A stretch of DNA of 37,190 nt from Chitinophaga pinensis (GTDB taxonomy: Bacteria; Bacteroidota; Bacteroidia; AKYH767-A; OLB10), in the NCBI GenBank assembly GCA_943332105.1, contig CALQOD010000018.1, positions 1-37,190 on the forward strand, given 5' to 3'. A program made the translations under genes and the position numbers. A model generated the notes under the pieces. The model was not told the DNA's origin, searched no databases, and saw nothing but the letters and a program-made list of their open reading frames with translations. Of the stretch, positions 8,187-14,370 are shown piece by piece. Each line of letters opens with the position of its first letter. Positions within the stretch are counted from its first letter, which is position 1.

Positions 8187-9431
8187 GTGGAACAACCATT
8201 GGTAAAAAATGCTTTTGATGTGTTGGAAGTCAGAAAAGATTTTCCAATTCTTTCGGAGCTTCCTTATGGTAAGCCACTCGTTTATTTTGATAATGCTGCT
8301 ACTTCACAAAAGCCGCAAGTGGTGATTGATGCATTAGTAAACTACTACACGCATTACAACGCAAATGTTCATCGAGGAGTTCATTTTCTTTCGCAGAAAG
8401 CGAGTGATGCTTTCGATGGAGTGCGTGAAAAGGTAAGAGGATTTATTAACGCAGCCTCAGAGCGAGAAATTATTTTCGTACGTGGTACTACCGAAGGAGT
8501 AAATTTAGTGGCCGCTACTTACGGACGAAAAAATATTCGGCAAGGAGATACTATTTTAGTGAGCGCAATGGAACATCACGCCAACATTGTTCCTTGGCAG
8601 TTGCTATGTGAAGAGAAAGGTGCGCGATTGAATGTAATTCCCATGAACGATCAAGGTGAATTAGTTTTAGATACGCTGGATAAATTGCTAAATGATAATT
8701 GCAAGTTTGTTGCAGTATCGCATACGGCTAATTCGCTTGGAACAATTAATCCTATTAAAGAAATTATAGCTAAATCACACAGTAAAAATATTCCTGTGTT
8801 AGTTGATGGCGCACAAGCTGTAGCACATGATGAAGTAGATGTACAGGATTTAGATTGTGATTTTTTTGTTTTTAGTGCACATAAAATGTTAGGTCCAACT
8901 GGTATAGGTGCAGTATATGGCAAGCTACATTTATTAGAAGAGATGCCGCCTTATCATGGTGGAGGAGAGATGATCAAAAGTGTATCGTTTAAAGGTACGA
9001 CTTGGAACGATGTTCCTTATAAGTTTGAAGCGGGCACGCCCAATATTGCGGATGTAATTGCAATGGGTGCTGCGATAGATTATTGGAATACAATAGACAG
9101 ATCAGGAGCTCATGAGCAGGAAGCTGAATTATTGAATTACTGTACAACGTTATTAGCGGATATCCCATCCGTTAGAATTATTGGAACAGCAAAAAATAAA
9201 GCATCTGTTATCTCATTTATCGTTGATAAAGTCAATGCCATGGATGTTGGAATGTTTCTCGATACCAAAGGCATTGCAGTGCGTACCGGACAACATTGTG
9301 CGGAGCCGGTGATGGATTGGTTTGGAATTCCAGGGACTATTCGCGCTTCATTTATGTTTTATAATACTAAAGAAGAAATCGATTTCTTCATCGAGCAATT
9401 AAAAAAAGCCATTCAATTATTAGCCGTTTGA
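8187..9431 (+). CDS. sufS: Cysteine desulfurase SufS
   Basis: 414 residues with a GTG start at 8187. A PLP-dependent fold-type I enzyme that takes sulfur from L-cysteine to form a persulfide. The PLP lysine is Lys233 (FSAHKMLGPTGIG), the PLP-ring histidine is in SAMEHHANIVPW (130-131), and the catalytic cysteine is Cys371 in RTGQHCAEPVM. The short loop around that Cys and the SufE gene directly behind mark it as a group II desulfurase (SufS) rather than IscS. The stop is 1 nt before sufE. Confidence 0.96.
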   Translation: MEQPLVKNAFDVLEVRKDFPILSELPYGKPLVYFDNAATSQKPQVVIDALVNYYTHYNANVHRGVHFLSQKASDAFDGVREKVRGFINAASEREIIFVRGTTEGVNLVAATYGRKNIRQGDTILVSAMEHHANIVPWQLLCEEKGARLNVIPMNDQGELVLDTLDKLLNDNCKFVAVSHTANSLGTINPIKEIIAKSHSKNIPVLVDGAQAVAHDEVDVQDLDCDFFVFSAHKMLGPTGIGAVYGKLHLLEEMPPYHGGGEMIKSVSFKGTTWNDVPYKFEAGTPNIADVIAMGAAIDYWNTIDRSGAHEQEAELLNYCTTLLADIPSVRIIGTAKNKASVISFIVDKVNAMDVGMFLDTKGIAVRTGQHCAEPVMDWFGIPGTIRASFMFYNTKEEIDFFIEQLKKAIQLLAV

Positions 9432-9432
9432 T

Positions 9433-9858
9433 ATGCGTACCATTTCAGAGATAGAAAACGAAATTATAGATGACTTTGCCTTGTTTGATACATGGGAAGA
9501 AAAATATCAGTACATTATTGAAATCGGACAAAAGTTAAAACCATTAGCTGTTGAATTTAAAATTGATGAGAATAAAATCAAAGGTTGTCAGAGTAGTGTG
9601 TGGTTAACCGCTAATGAAAACAACGGCATCATTGAATTTTTTGCTGACAGTGATTCTGTTTTTGTGAAAGGAGAAATTGCGTTGTTGATGGAAGTGTTAT
9701 CAAATCAATCGCCGGAAGCAATAGTAAATACAGAATTAGGATTTATCGATCAAATAGGATTGCGTAGTCATATGGCGCAAACGCGTGCTAACGGATTAGC
9801 TGCAATGATTAAACAAATGAAATTATACGCTGTGGGATTTCAGCATAAGAATGTGTGA
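9433..9858 (+). CDS. sufE: Sulfur acceptor SufE
   Basis: 141 residues. It receives the persulfide from SufS on Cys52 in IKGCQSSVW, the canonical SufE active-site motif, and passes it to SufB. It begins with the usual EIIDDFALFDTWEEKYQYII helix pair. It is packed between sufS (1 nt) and the DUF59 gene (1 nt). Confidence 0.95.
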   Translation: MRTISEIENEIIDDFALFDTWEEKYQYIIEIGQKLKPLAVEFKIDENKIKGCQSSVWLTANENNGIIEFFADSDSVFVKGEIALLMEVLSNQSPEAIVNTELGFIDQIGLRSHMAQTRANGLAAMIKQMKLYAVGFQHKNV

Positions 9859-9859
9859 T

Positions 9860-10225
9860 ATGAGTGAAGAACAAAATAAGCCGGAAGAACTAACGAATGA
9901 TGGGATTGATATTCCAACTATTCCTTCATTGCGTGAACGAATCATCGCTACCTTAAAAACGTGTTATGATCCGGAAATTCCAGTAGATATCTGGGAGCTG
10001 GGATTAATTTACGAGATACGTATCAATGACGGGAATGATGTTCATATCATGATGACTTTGACATCACCTGCTTGTCCTGTAGCAGAAACATTACCTCCTA
10101 GTGTAGAAAATAAAATCAGTGAAATACTAGATGTAAATTCGGCGCGCGTTGAAATTACTTTTGATCCTTCGTGGGAAAAGGAAATGATGAGCGAGGAAGC
10201 GCGCTTAGAACTTGGAATGTGGTAA
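9860..10225 (+). CDS. DUF59/MIP18 family protein, SufT-like
   Basis: 121 residues from the ATG at 9860; an ATG at 9851 overlapping sufE is less likely. It has the MIP18/PaaD motif DPEIPVDIWELGLIY and the conserved Cys72 in TSPACPVAETLPP. DUF59 proteins, including bacterial SufT and eukaryotic CIA2/MIP18, help maturation or targeting of Fe-S proteins. Its place between sufE and DUF2480, with 1-nt gaps on both sides, supports a role as a SUF accessory factor. It lacks the additional domains of the longer SufT forms and corresponds to the lone-domain type. Confidence 0.88.
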   Translation: MSEEQNKPEELTNDGIDIPTIPSLRERIIATLKTCYDPEIPVDIWELGLIYEIRINDGNDVHIMMTLTSPACPVAETLPPSVENKISEILDVNSARVEITFDPSWEKEMMSEEARLELGMW

Positions 10226-10226
10226 T

Positions 10227-10736
10227 ATGAGCGAAGAACCCATTATCAATAAAGTAGAGCAAAGCGGGTTAATTACTATTAACCTGGAAGAGTTTTATCC
10301 CGAAGGTCAACGTAAGGTGATTGATATTCGTGAGCAATTGATAGAAGATGTATTGTTAAGAGAAAAATCGTTTCGCGAATATATTGCTACAAATGATTGG
10401 TCAATATACCAGGATTGTTACGTAGCCGTTCATTGTTCAGTAGATGCTGTGATTCCTCATTGGGCTTATATGCTTGTTGCATCTGCGATAGAGCCGTATG
10501 CAAAGCTTGTGTTTTTCGGTAATGCAGAGACGTTAGAATGTAAATTATTTGAGCAGGTAATTGATAACATGGATGTACAATCCTATCAGGATGCTCGTAT
10601 TATTATTAAAGGATGCTCTGATAAGCCTGTTCCAGCAGCAGCTTATTTTTACTTGACAGCTAAACTTCGTCCAATAGCAAAGAGTATTATGTTTGGTGAA
10701 CCTTGTAGTACAGTGCCTGTATTTAAAAAGAAATAA
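10227..10736 (+). CDS. DUF2480 family protein in the suf operon
   Basis: 169 residues from the ATG at 10227, one base after the DUF59 stop; an in-frame ATG at 10212 overlaps the upstream gene and is less likely. No signal peptide, so cytosolic. The DUF2480 family is found in Bacteroidota, and as I recall it typically follows suf genes. It holds five cysteines (64, 70, 105, 130, 160). The striking conserved pieces are CYVAVHCSVDAVIPHWAY (64-81), KGCSDKPVPAAAYFYL (128-143) and the C-terminal GEPCSTVPV. Two of these pair Cys with a Pro/Ala-rich helix start, as in two similar half-domains. Biochemical function is unknown; the operon suggests a part in Fe-S assembly or delivery. Confidence 0.85.
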   Translation: MSEEPIINKVEQSGLITINLEEFYPEGQRKVIDIREQLIEDVLLREKSFREYIATNDWSIYQDCYVAVHCSVDAVIPHWAYMLVASAIEPYAKLVFFGNAETLECKLFEQVIDNMDVQSYQDARIIIKGCSDKPVPAAAYFYLTAKLRPIAKSIMFGEPCSTVPVFKKK

Positions 10737-10740
10737 TTAC

Positions 10741-10748
10741 TAAATTTA
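10741..10748 (+). promoter_or_regulatory. Weak -7-like box before the TonB-C gene
   Basis: TAAATTTA differs from TAnnTTTG in the last base and ends 5 nt before the ATG. It would give the gene its own transcript in addition to suf readthrough (17 nt from the DUF2480 stop). Confidence 0.35.
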
Positions 10749-10753
10749 GTACT

Positions 10754-11146
10754 ATGAAAAAGTGGTTTGTCTTATTCTTTTCGCTGATGACATTAGGTGT
10801 TGCTGCACAGCAATTGCCAGAACATAGCCCAAGTAGAGACGATACTTTTATTGTAGTTGATCAGATGCCTGAATATCCCGGGGGAAATGAAGCTTTGCAA
10901 GAATACATCTCCTTAAATTTAAAATACCCTGCTTTGAAGGAAGTTTCCGGAAAAGTTTTCGTAAGTTTTGTAGTAGATAAAAAGGGAAAGGTAATCGATG
11001 TTAAAGTTAAGAATGAAGTCGATGCAGCCCTTGCAAAAGAAGCCATTCGCCTTGTTAAAGCAATGCCACTTTGGACACCTGGTAAGCTCGAAGGTAAGCC
11101 TGTAAATGTGCAGATGAATTTGCCAATTTATTTCAAGGCTAATTAA
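10754..11146 (+). CDS. Exported TonB C-terminal domain protein
   Basis: 130 residues. Residues 1-18 are a signal peptide with a likely cut after GVAA. Residues 40-130 are a TonB C-terminal domain: QMPEYPGGNEALQEYI, then KVFVSFVVDKKGKVIDVKV and PLWTPGKLEGKPVNVQMNLP. This is the standard Bacteroidota TonB-CTD pattern. Unlike true TonB it has no retained membrane anchor or proline-rich linker, so it probably floats in the periplasm and cannot by itself carry energy from ExbB/D. Its role is unknown. It lies 17 nt after the suf operon and just before the prenyl synthase, whose promoter starts at its stop codon. Confidence 0.85.
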   Translation: MKKWFVLFFSLMTLGVAAQQLPEHSPSRDDTFIVVDQMPEYPGGNEALQEYISLNLKYPALKEVSGKVFVSFVVDKKGKVIDVKVKNEVDAALAKEAIRLVKAMPLWTPGKLEGKPVNVQMNLPIYFKAN

Positions 11147-11154
11147 TACATTTG
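11147..11154 (+). promoter_or_regulatory. Promoter -7 box of the prenyl synthase gene
   Basis: TACATTTG matches TAnnTTTG exactly, directly after the stop of the preceding gene. A TTTG at 11119-11122 may serve as the -33, although the 24-nt gap is long. Only 7 nt separate it from the ATG, so the mRNA should begin at or within a base or two of the start codon. Confidence 0.65.
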
Positions 11155-11161
11155 CGCTCTC

Positions 11162-12139
11162 ATGGCTAATCAATTGGATCGTATTAAAGCTCCTGTAAAG
11201 GATGAAATGGAACTATTCGAAAAGAAGTTCCGCGTGGCTATGCAGAGTAAAGTTTCGTTGCTCGATAAAATCATGCATTATATTGTTAAACGAAAAGGGA
11301 AGCAAATGCGACCGATGTTTGTTTTTTTAACAGCAGGCATGACAGGCACCATTGGAGAATCATCGTATCGTGCTGCTTCGTTGATTGAGTTATTGCATAC
11401 CGCTACGTTAGTTCACGACGATGTTGTAGATGATAGTAATTTGCGCCGCGGATTTTTTTCTATCAATGCACTCTGGAAAAATAAAATTGCAGTGTTGGTA
11501 GGCGATTACCTTTTATCAAAAGGTTTATTACTGGCTGTTGAACACGAAGAATTTAATTTACTAAAAATTGTTTCTAACGCTGTGCGTCGCATGAGTGAAG
11601 GCGAGTTATTACAAATTGAGAAAGCACGCAAACTGGATATCACAGAGGAAGTCTATTATGAAATTATCGGAGCGAAGACCGCTTCTCTGATTGCTTCTTG
11701 TTGTGCTACTGGTGCGGCGTCAGTTGGATGTGATGCTGCAATGATACAGCGCATGCACGACTTTGGCGAGGCGGTAGGAATTGCTTTTCAAATCAAAGAT
11801 GATTTATTCGATTACGAAGAAAGTGTCAAGACAGGCAAGCCAAAGGGCATCGATATTAAAGAACACAAAATGACCTTGCCGGTTATTTATACCTTGAATA
11901 AAGTCAGCAGTGATGATAAGCGATTTATCATAAATACGATTAAACATCACTCCGACGATAGCAAAAAAGTGGAGCAGGTGATTCAATTAGTTTTATCCAA
12001 CGGCGGGCTCGATTACGCCCGCAACGCAATGTATGCTTACCAGCAAAAAGCGTTTGATCTCTTAACGGATATCCCTAACAGTGAGTACAAGACTTCTTTA
12101 ATGGAGTTGGTAAGGTTTACGACGGAGAGAAATCATTGA
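11162..12139 (+). CDS. Long-chain polyprenyl diphosphate synthase
   Basis: 325 residues, a trans-prenyltransferase. The first aspartate-rich motif is HDDVVDDSNLRRG (85-97) and the second is DDLFD (213-217). Small residues (Ala81, Thr82) at the fourth and fifth positions before the first motif fit a long-chain product, such as the octaprenyl or similar tail for menaquinone, so IspB-like or HepB-like naming is reasonable. It acts in the cytosol on isopentenyl and allylic diphosphates. Its last 12 sense codons plus stop (12101-12139) recur three more times downstream (12238, 13149, 13287), which marks this gene end as a recombination or integration site. It has its own promoter. Confidence 0.93.
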   Translation: MANQLDRIKAPVKDEMELFEKKFRVAMQSKVSLLDKIMHYIVKRKGKQMRPMFVFLTAGMTGTIGESSYRAASLIELLHTATLVHDDVVDDSNLRRGFFSINALWKNKIAVLVGDYLLSKGLLLAVEHEEFNLLKIVSNAVRRMSEGELLQIEKARKLDITEEVYYEIIGAKTASLIASCCATGAASVGCDAAMIQRMHDFGEAVGIAFQIKDDLFDYEESVKTGKPKGIDIKEHKMTLPVIYTLNKVSSDDKRFIINTIKHHSDDSKKVEQVIQLVLSNGGLDYARNAMYAYQQKAFDLLTDIPNSEYKTSLMELVRFTTERNH

Positions 12140-12153
12140 TTAATTTGAAAATT
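12101..12153 (+). repeat. 3'-end repeat copy A (the native gene end)
   Basis: The last 39 bases of the prenyl synthase gene plus 14 bases after the stop. It is the reference for copies B, C and D. It uses stop TGA and is followed by TTAATTTGAAAATT. Confidence 0.9.
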
Positions 12154-12155
12154 CA

Positions 12156-12230
12156 GACCTCCCTAAATCCCTCCAAAGGAGGGACTTTCTAAATTTTACT
12201 CCTCTCCTTTGGAGAGGCAGGGAGAGGTTT
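12156..12230. repeat. 75-bp double-hairpin intergenic element, copy 1
   Basis: Two small palindromes, TCCCTCC-AAA-GGAGGGA and CCTCTCC-TTT-GGAGAGG, are joined by an AT-rich spacer. The whole element is itself an imperfect inverted repeat starting GACCTCCC and ending GGGAGAGGTTT. A second copy of the same length is at 13205-13279. No coding potential. It resembles the short palindromic elements common between genes in Bacteroidota. Confidence 0.85.
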
Positions 12231-12237
12231 GAATCTG

Positions 12238-12290
12238 ATGGAGTTAGTGAGGTTTACGACGGAGAGAAATCACTAGTCAATTTGAAAATT
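12238..12290 (+). repeat. 3'-end repeat copy B
   Basis: Starts 137 bases after copy A. Read in frame it encodes the same terminal peptide MELVRFTTERNH and a stop. It differs from A only by synonymous changes (TTG/TTA, GTA/GTG, CAT/CAC) and by the stop (TGA/TAG). The region from here to 12368 holds a further copy of the TTAATTTGAAAAT tail at 12301-12313 and no gene. Confidence 0.88.
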
Positions 12291-12368
12291 TGATAATTGG
12301 TTAATTTGAAAATGAATTAAACTCAATTCTAATTTGATGTTGAACCCCCTAAGGAATTGCTCAGATCA

Positions 12369-12692
12369 TTAAAAAGAAATAACGCTAACTCCAATACTCA
12401 AACTACCTTCAATCACAATATTAATTTTTGAAGCAAGTTGTTGTAAAGTGAGATAAGTATTATCACTTGCGTTTAGAACTAAAACAGGCAACTGATATTT
12501 CTCAAAATTTTGCTGAAACTGTAAATTTTTATCGAAAGTAATGAGTGCATCAAAATTATTTTCAATTAGTAATTTCATAAGCGCACCATTTTTCTTCCCA
12601 TTCCAACCCATATCACGTACCGTGAAAACTTGATGGTTGGGGAAATCAGATTTTAAGCGCTTAGGTAAATTCTCATCAAGCAGCAGCTTCAT
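12369..12692 (-). CDS. DUF5615 PIN-like protein, probable toxin
   Basis: 107 residues. The opening MKLLLDENLPKRL with Asp6/Glu7, and the later DALITFDKNL with Asp48 and Asp54, are the acidic residues of the PIN-like DUF5615 fold, related to VapC ribonucleases. With the DUF433 gene that overlaps it by 17 bases it forms the well-known DUF433/DUF5615 toxin-antitoxin-like pair. Predicted action is RNA cleavage when unbound; this is family inference and not shown here. It is the second gene of the pair and lies between repeat copies B and C. Confidence 0.88.
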   Translation of the reverse strand: MKLLLDENLPKRLKSDFPNHQVFTVRDMGWNGKKNGALMKLLIENNFDALITFDKNLQFQQNFEKYQLPVLVLNASDNTYLTLQQLASKINIVIEGSLSIGVSVISF

Positions 12693-12918
12693 AAAGCTTA
12701 ATTATTTTTTCAGTCGAAAATAAATTTTCAGCTAATTCTAATACAGCTACAGCAGTTGATTTTTCTACTGTTGGAAAATCTTCTAGAAATTCATTTAGCG
12801 AGACCCCTTTTTCCAAATGACTGAATAAGGTAACCACAGGAACCCTCGTCCCTTTAAAAACAGGCTGTCCTGAAAGTATTTCTTGATCAATTGTAATGAA
12901 ATCTCTTACGTTTTTCAT
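12676..12918 (-). CDS. DUF433 protein, probable antitoxin
   Basis: 80 residues. ILSGQPVFKGTRVPVVTLFSHLEKG is the standard DUF433 opening (G-x-P-x-[FI]-x-G-T-R), a small helix-turn-helix fold found as antitoxin to DUF5615/PIN-like proteins. It probably binds its own promoter and neutralises the partner. The start is ATG at 12918, only 4 nt after an exact -7 box on the minus strand. The stop overlaps the toxin start by 17 bases, so translation is coupled. Confidence 0.88.
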   Translation of the reverse strand: MKNVRDFITIDQEILSGQPVFKGTRVPVVTLFSHLEKGVSLNEFLEDFPTVEKSTAVAVLELAENLFSTEKIIKLYEAAA

Positions 12919-12922
12919 ATTT

Positions 12923-12930
12923 CAAATATA
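12923..12930 (-). promoter_or_regulatory. Promoter -7 box of the DUF433/DUF5615 pair
   Basis: On the minus strand TATATTTG matches TAnnTTTG exactly and ends 4 nt before the ATG of the antitoxin gene, which predicts a leaderless mRNA. Confidence 0.65.
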
Positions 12931-13148
12931 CAAAAACAATTTGTTAAAATTATTAACTAGTAACTCCCATATGGCAAACGCGATAAGAAATGGGGAAAGA
13001 TATCTGAGATATCAATATAATTCAAAAATAACAACTTTCAAGTAACCAGGTCTATCCCTCTCTAATCCCTCGAAGTCTCGCAAAAGGGACTTATCTTTTT
13101 GTTAAAGAATAACAATTCTCTCCAGTAAAGTGTGCTTGCACTACTTTA
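12931..13148. other. Gene-free stretch with a decayed palindromic element
   Basis: Part of the gene-free interval 12919-13413. No coding sequence seen. At about 13048-13095 the order of motifs (AGGTCTATCCCTC, TAATCCCTC, AAAAGGGACTTATCTT) follows that of the 75-bp double-hairpin element, suggesting a decayed third copy. Repeat copies C and D and the second intact element follow at 13149-13339. Confidence 0.5.
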
Positions 13149-13201
13149 TTGGAGTTGGTGAGGTTTACGACGGAACGAAATCACTAGTAAATTTGCAAAT
13201 T
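13149..13201 (+). repeat. 3'-end repeat copy C
   Basis: Encodes LELVRFTTERNH plus TAG. Relative to copy A it has one first-codon change (ATG/TTG), then only synonymous ones (GTA/GTG, GAG/GAA, AGA/CGA, CAT/CAC) and TGA/TAG. It shares CAC-TAG with copy B. Confidence 0.88.
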
Positions 13202-13204
13202 ATA

Positions 13205-13279
13205 GACCTCCCTAAATCCCTCCAAAGGAGGGACTATGTAAATTTTACTCCTCTCCTTTGGAGAGGTAGGGAGAGGTTT
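13205..13279. repeat. 75-bp double-hairpin intergenic element, copy 2
   Basis: Same length and near-identical to the element at 12156-12230, with both inner hairpins intact. It lies between repeat copies C and D exactly as copy 1 lies between A and B. Confidence 0.85.
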
Positions 13280-13286
13280 TAATTTG

Positions 13287-13339
13287 ATGGAGTTGGTGAG
13301 GTTTACGACGGAGAGGAATCATTGATTAATTTGAAAATG
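13287..13339 (+). repeat. 3'-end repeat copy D
   Basis: Encodes MELVRFTTERNH plus TGA with only two synonymous differences from copy A (GTA/GTG, AGA/AGG), and the same TTAATTTGAAAAT after the stop. A right-end fragment of the double-hairpin element (CAGGGAGGGGTTT) follows at 13359. Confidence 0.88.
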
Positions 13340-13413
13340 TTTAATTTTTAAATTCAATCAGGGAGGGGTTTAAACCCACACCTATTTAAAATCACAATTA
13401 CTATTTAATATTT

Positions 13414-13725
13414 CTAGCTAATTGTTAAGGAAACAGTTTTACCTAAACCAATTTCTAATAGACGATATAAAGTAGATAACTGGATATCACTATGACCATT
13501 TTCTATTCTTGAAATAAAGCTTTTTCTGGTACCTGTTTTTTCAGCTAATTGCTCTTGTGTCATGTGAGAGAGCTTACGCTCTTCTTTAATTATTTCTCCA
13601 ATTGCAAATGCCTTCGCCTTAATTTCAAATTCAGTTCTTTTTTTAGTTCCTATCTTCCCATATTGCTTGGTAAGATGTTCATCGAAAGAAGTCACATTTT
13701 TATTTTTTTCTATTTTTTTTCTCAT
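13414..13725 (-). CDS. HigA-type antitoxin, XRE family
   Basis: 103 residues. An N-terminal basic stretch is followed by a Cro/C1-type helix-turn-helix at about 45-95 (LSHMTQEQLAEKTGTRKSFI, SRIENGHSDIQLSTLYRLLE). It sits downstream of a HigB-type toxin and overlaps its 3' end by 26 bases, the toxin-first order usual for higBA. It is likely an autorepressor and neutraliser of the toxin. It lies in the patch just after repeat copy D. Confidence 0.88.
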   Translation of the reverse strand: MRKKIEKNKNVTSFDEHLTKQYGKIGTKKRTEFEIKAKAFAIGEIIKEERKLSHMTQEQLAEKTGTRKSFISRIENGHSDIQLSTLYRLLEIGLGKTVSLTIS

Positions 13726-14074
13726 GACTCTTAATTTGTTTATTGTTAAAATATTCTTTTTTAATTTTCAAAGCTCGTTCTATTTCTGTGGTTGAAGTTT
13801 TCTGAGCTTTCTTTTGAAATCCATTAAATAGAACCACAATATTTCCATAATCAAAACAACAAAATATTCTATAAATATTACTGTTGAACTCTACTCTAAT
13901 TTCATACAAACCTTCAGCGCCTGATATATGATCAAAGAATTTTTTTGGAATTCTATCGGCTATCGTAATTACGTATAAAACTTGATCAATTTTATTTTTA
14001 ACTTTTTCTGGTTGTGAATCAAAAAAGGCAAAAAAATAATTTTTGTAGAAATGTAGTTCTCTTAATTTCTCCAA
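13700..14074 (-). CDS. HigB/RelE-type toxin
   Basis: 124 residues, with a TTG start at 14074. The stop TAA 12 nt upstream and the lack of any internal Met leave no other choice. ELHFYKNYFFAFFDSQPEKV opens the family; the core is GLYEIRVEFNSNIYRIFCCFD, then LFNGFQKKAQKT, the typical basic end of HigB/Gp49-like toxins that cut ribosome-bound mRNA. The 26-base overlap with higA suggests coupled translation. The -7 box of the promoter overlaps the upstream stop codon. Family is firm; activity is inferred. Confidence 0.9.
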   Translation of the reverse strand: MEKLRELHFYKNYFFAFFDSQPEKVKNKIDQVLYVITIADRIPKKFFDHISGAEGLYEIRVEFNSNIYRIFCCFDYGNIVVLFNGFQKKAQKTSTTEIERALKIKKEYFNNKQIKSHEKKNRKK

Positions 14075-14078
14075 TTTA

Positions 14079-14086
14079 CAAAGTTA
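14079..14086 (-). promoter_or_regulatory. Promoter -7 box of higBA
   Basis: TAACTTTG on the minus strand matches TAnnTTTG and ends 4 nt before the TTG start of higB. Its first three bases are the in-frame TAA that closes the reading frame upstream. Confidence 0.6.
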
Positions 14087-14330
14087 ACGAATAGTGGAAC
14101 AAAATGCAAGTAGTATTAATTTTAAAAAGAATAGAAATACCATTCAATTGAGGAGGTAAAGCAACTCTAAGCTCATTGATCTTGCACCGTTGATATGAGT
14201 CTGATTTAGTAAGATTCATTAAATGTTATTCTATTCTTAGGTACAAAATTAAGTCGCGGTACAAAGAATAGTCGGTTGATAAGTACTTATAGTCGTTTAA
14301 GTTTTTTCAATCGGATAATTTGAAACGTAT

Positions 14331-14350
14331 GACCCCCTTGAATCCCCCCT
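14331..14350. repeat. Left-end fragment of the double-hairpin element
   Basis: GACCCCCTTGAATCCCCCCT matches the left end of the 75-bp element in layout, preceded by ATAATTTGAAACGTAT, which resembles the sequence after the repeated gene ends. It marks the right border of the accessory patch before dnaG. The rest of 14087-14330 shows no gene. Confidence 0.45.
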
Positions 14351-14358
14351 AATTTTCG

Positions 14359-14366
14359 TATTTTAG
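14359..14366 (+). promoter_or_regulatory. Probable -7 box of dnaG
   Basis: TATTTTAG has one mismatch to TAnnTTTG and ends 4 nt before the GTG start. Confidence 0.4.
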
Positions 14367-14370
14367 CCTT

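Noticed and set aside
12101-13339. CRISPR-like repeat array
   Set aside because: Only four copies with uneven spacing, the units are gene-end copies, and the spaces hold the same palindromic element or a gene pair instead of unique spacers.
12140-13413. Insertion sequence flanked by direct repeats
   Set aside because: No transposase in any frame and no terminal inverted repeats with target duplication could be seen; only toxin-antitoxin genes lie between the repeats.
14075-14370. tRNA or small RNA gene between higB and dnaG
   Set aside because: No cloverleaf or strong hairpin seen; only a fragment of the palindromic element and promoter boxes.
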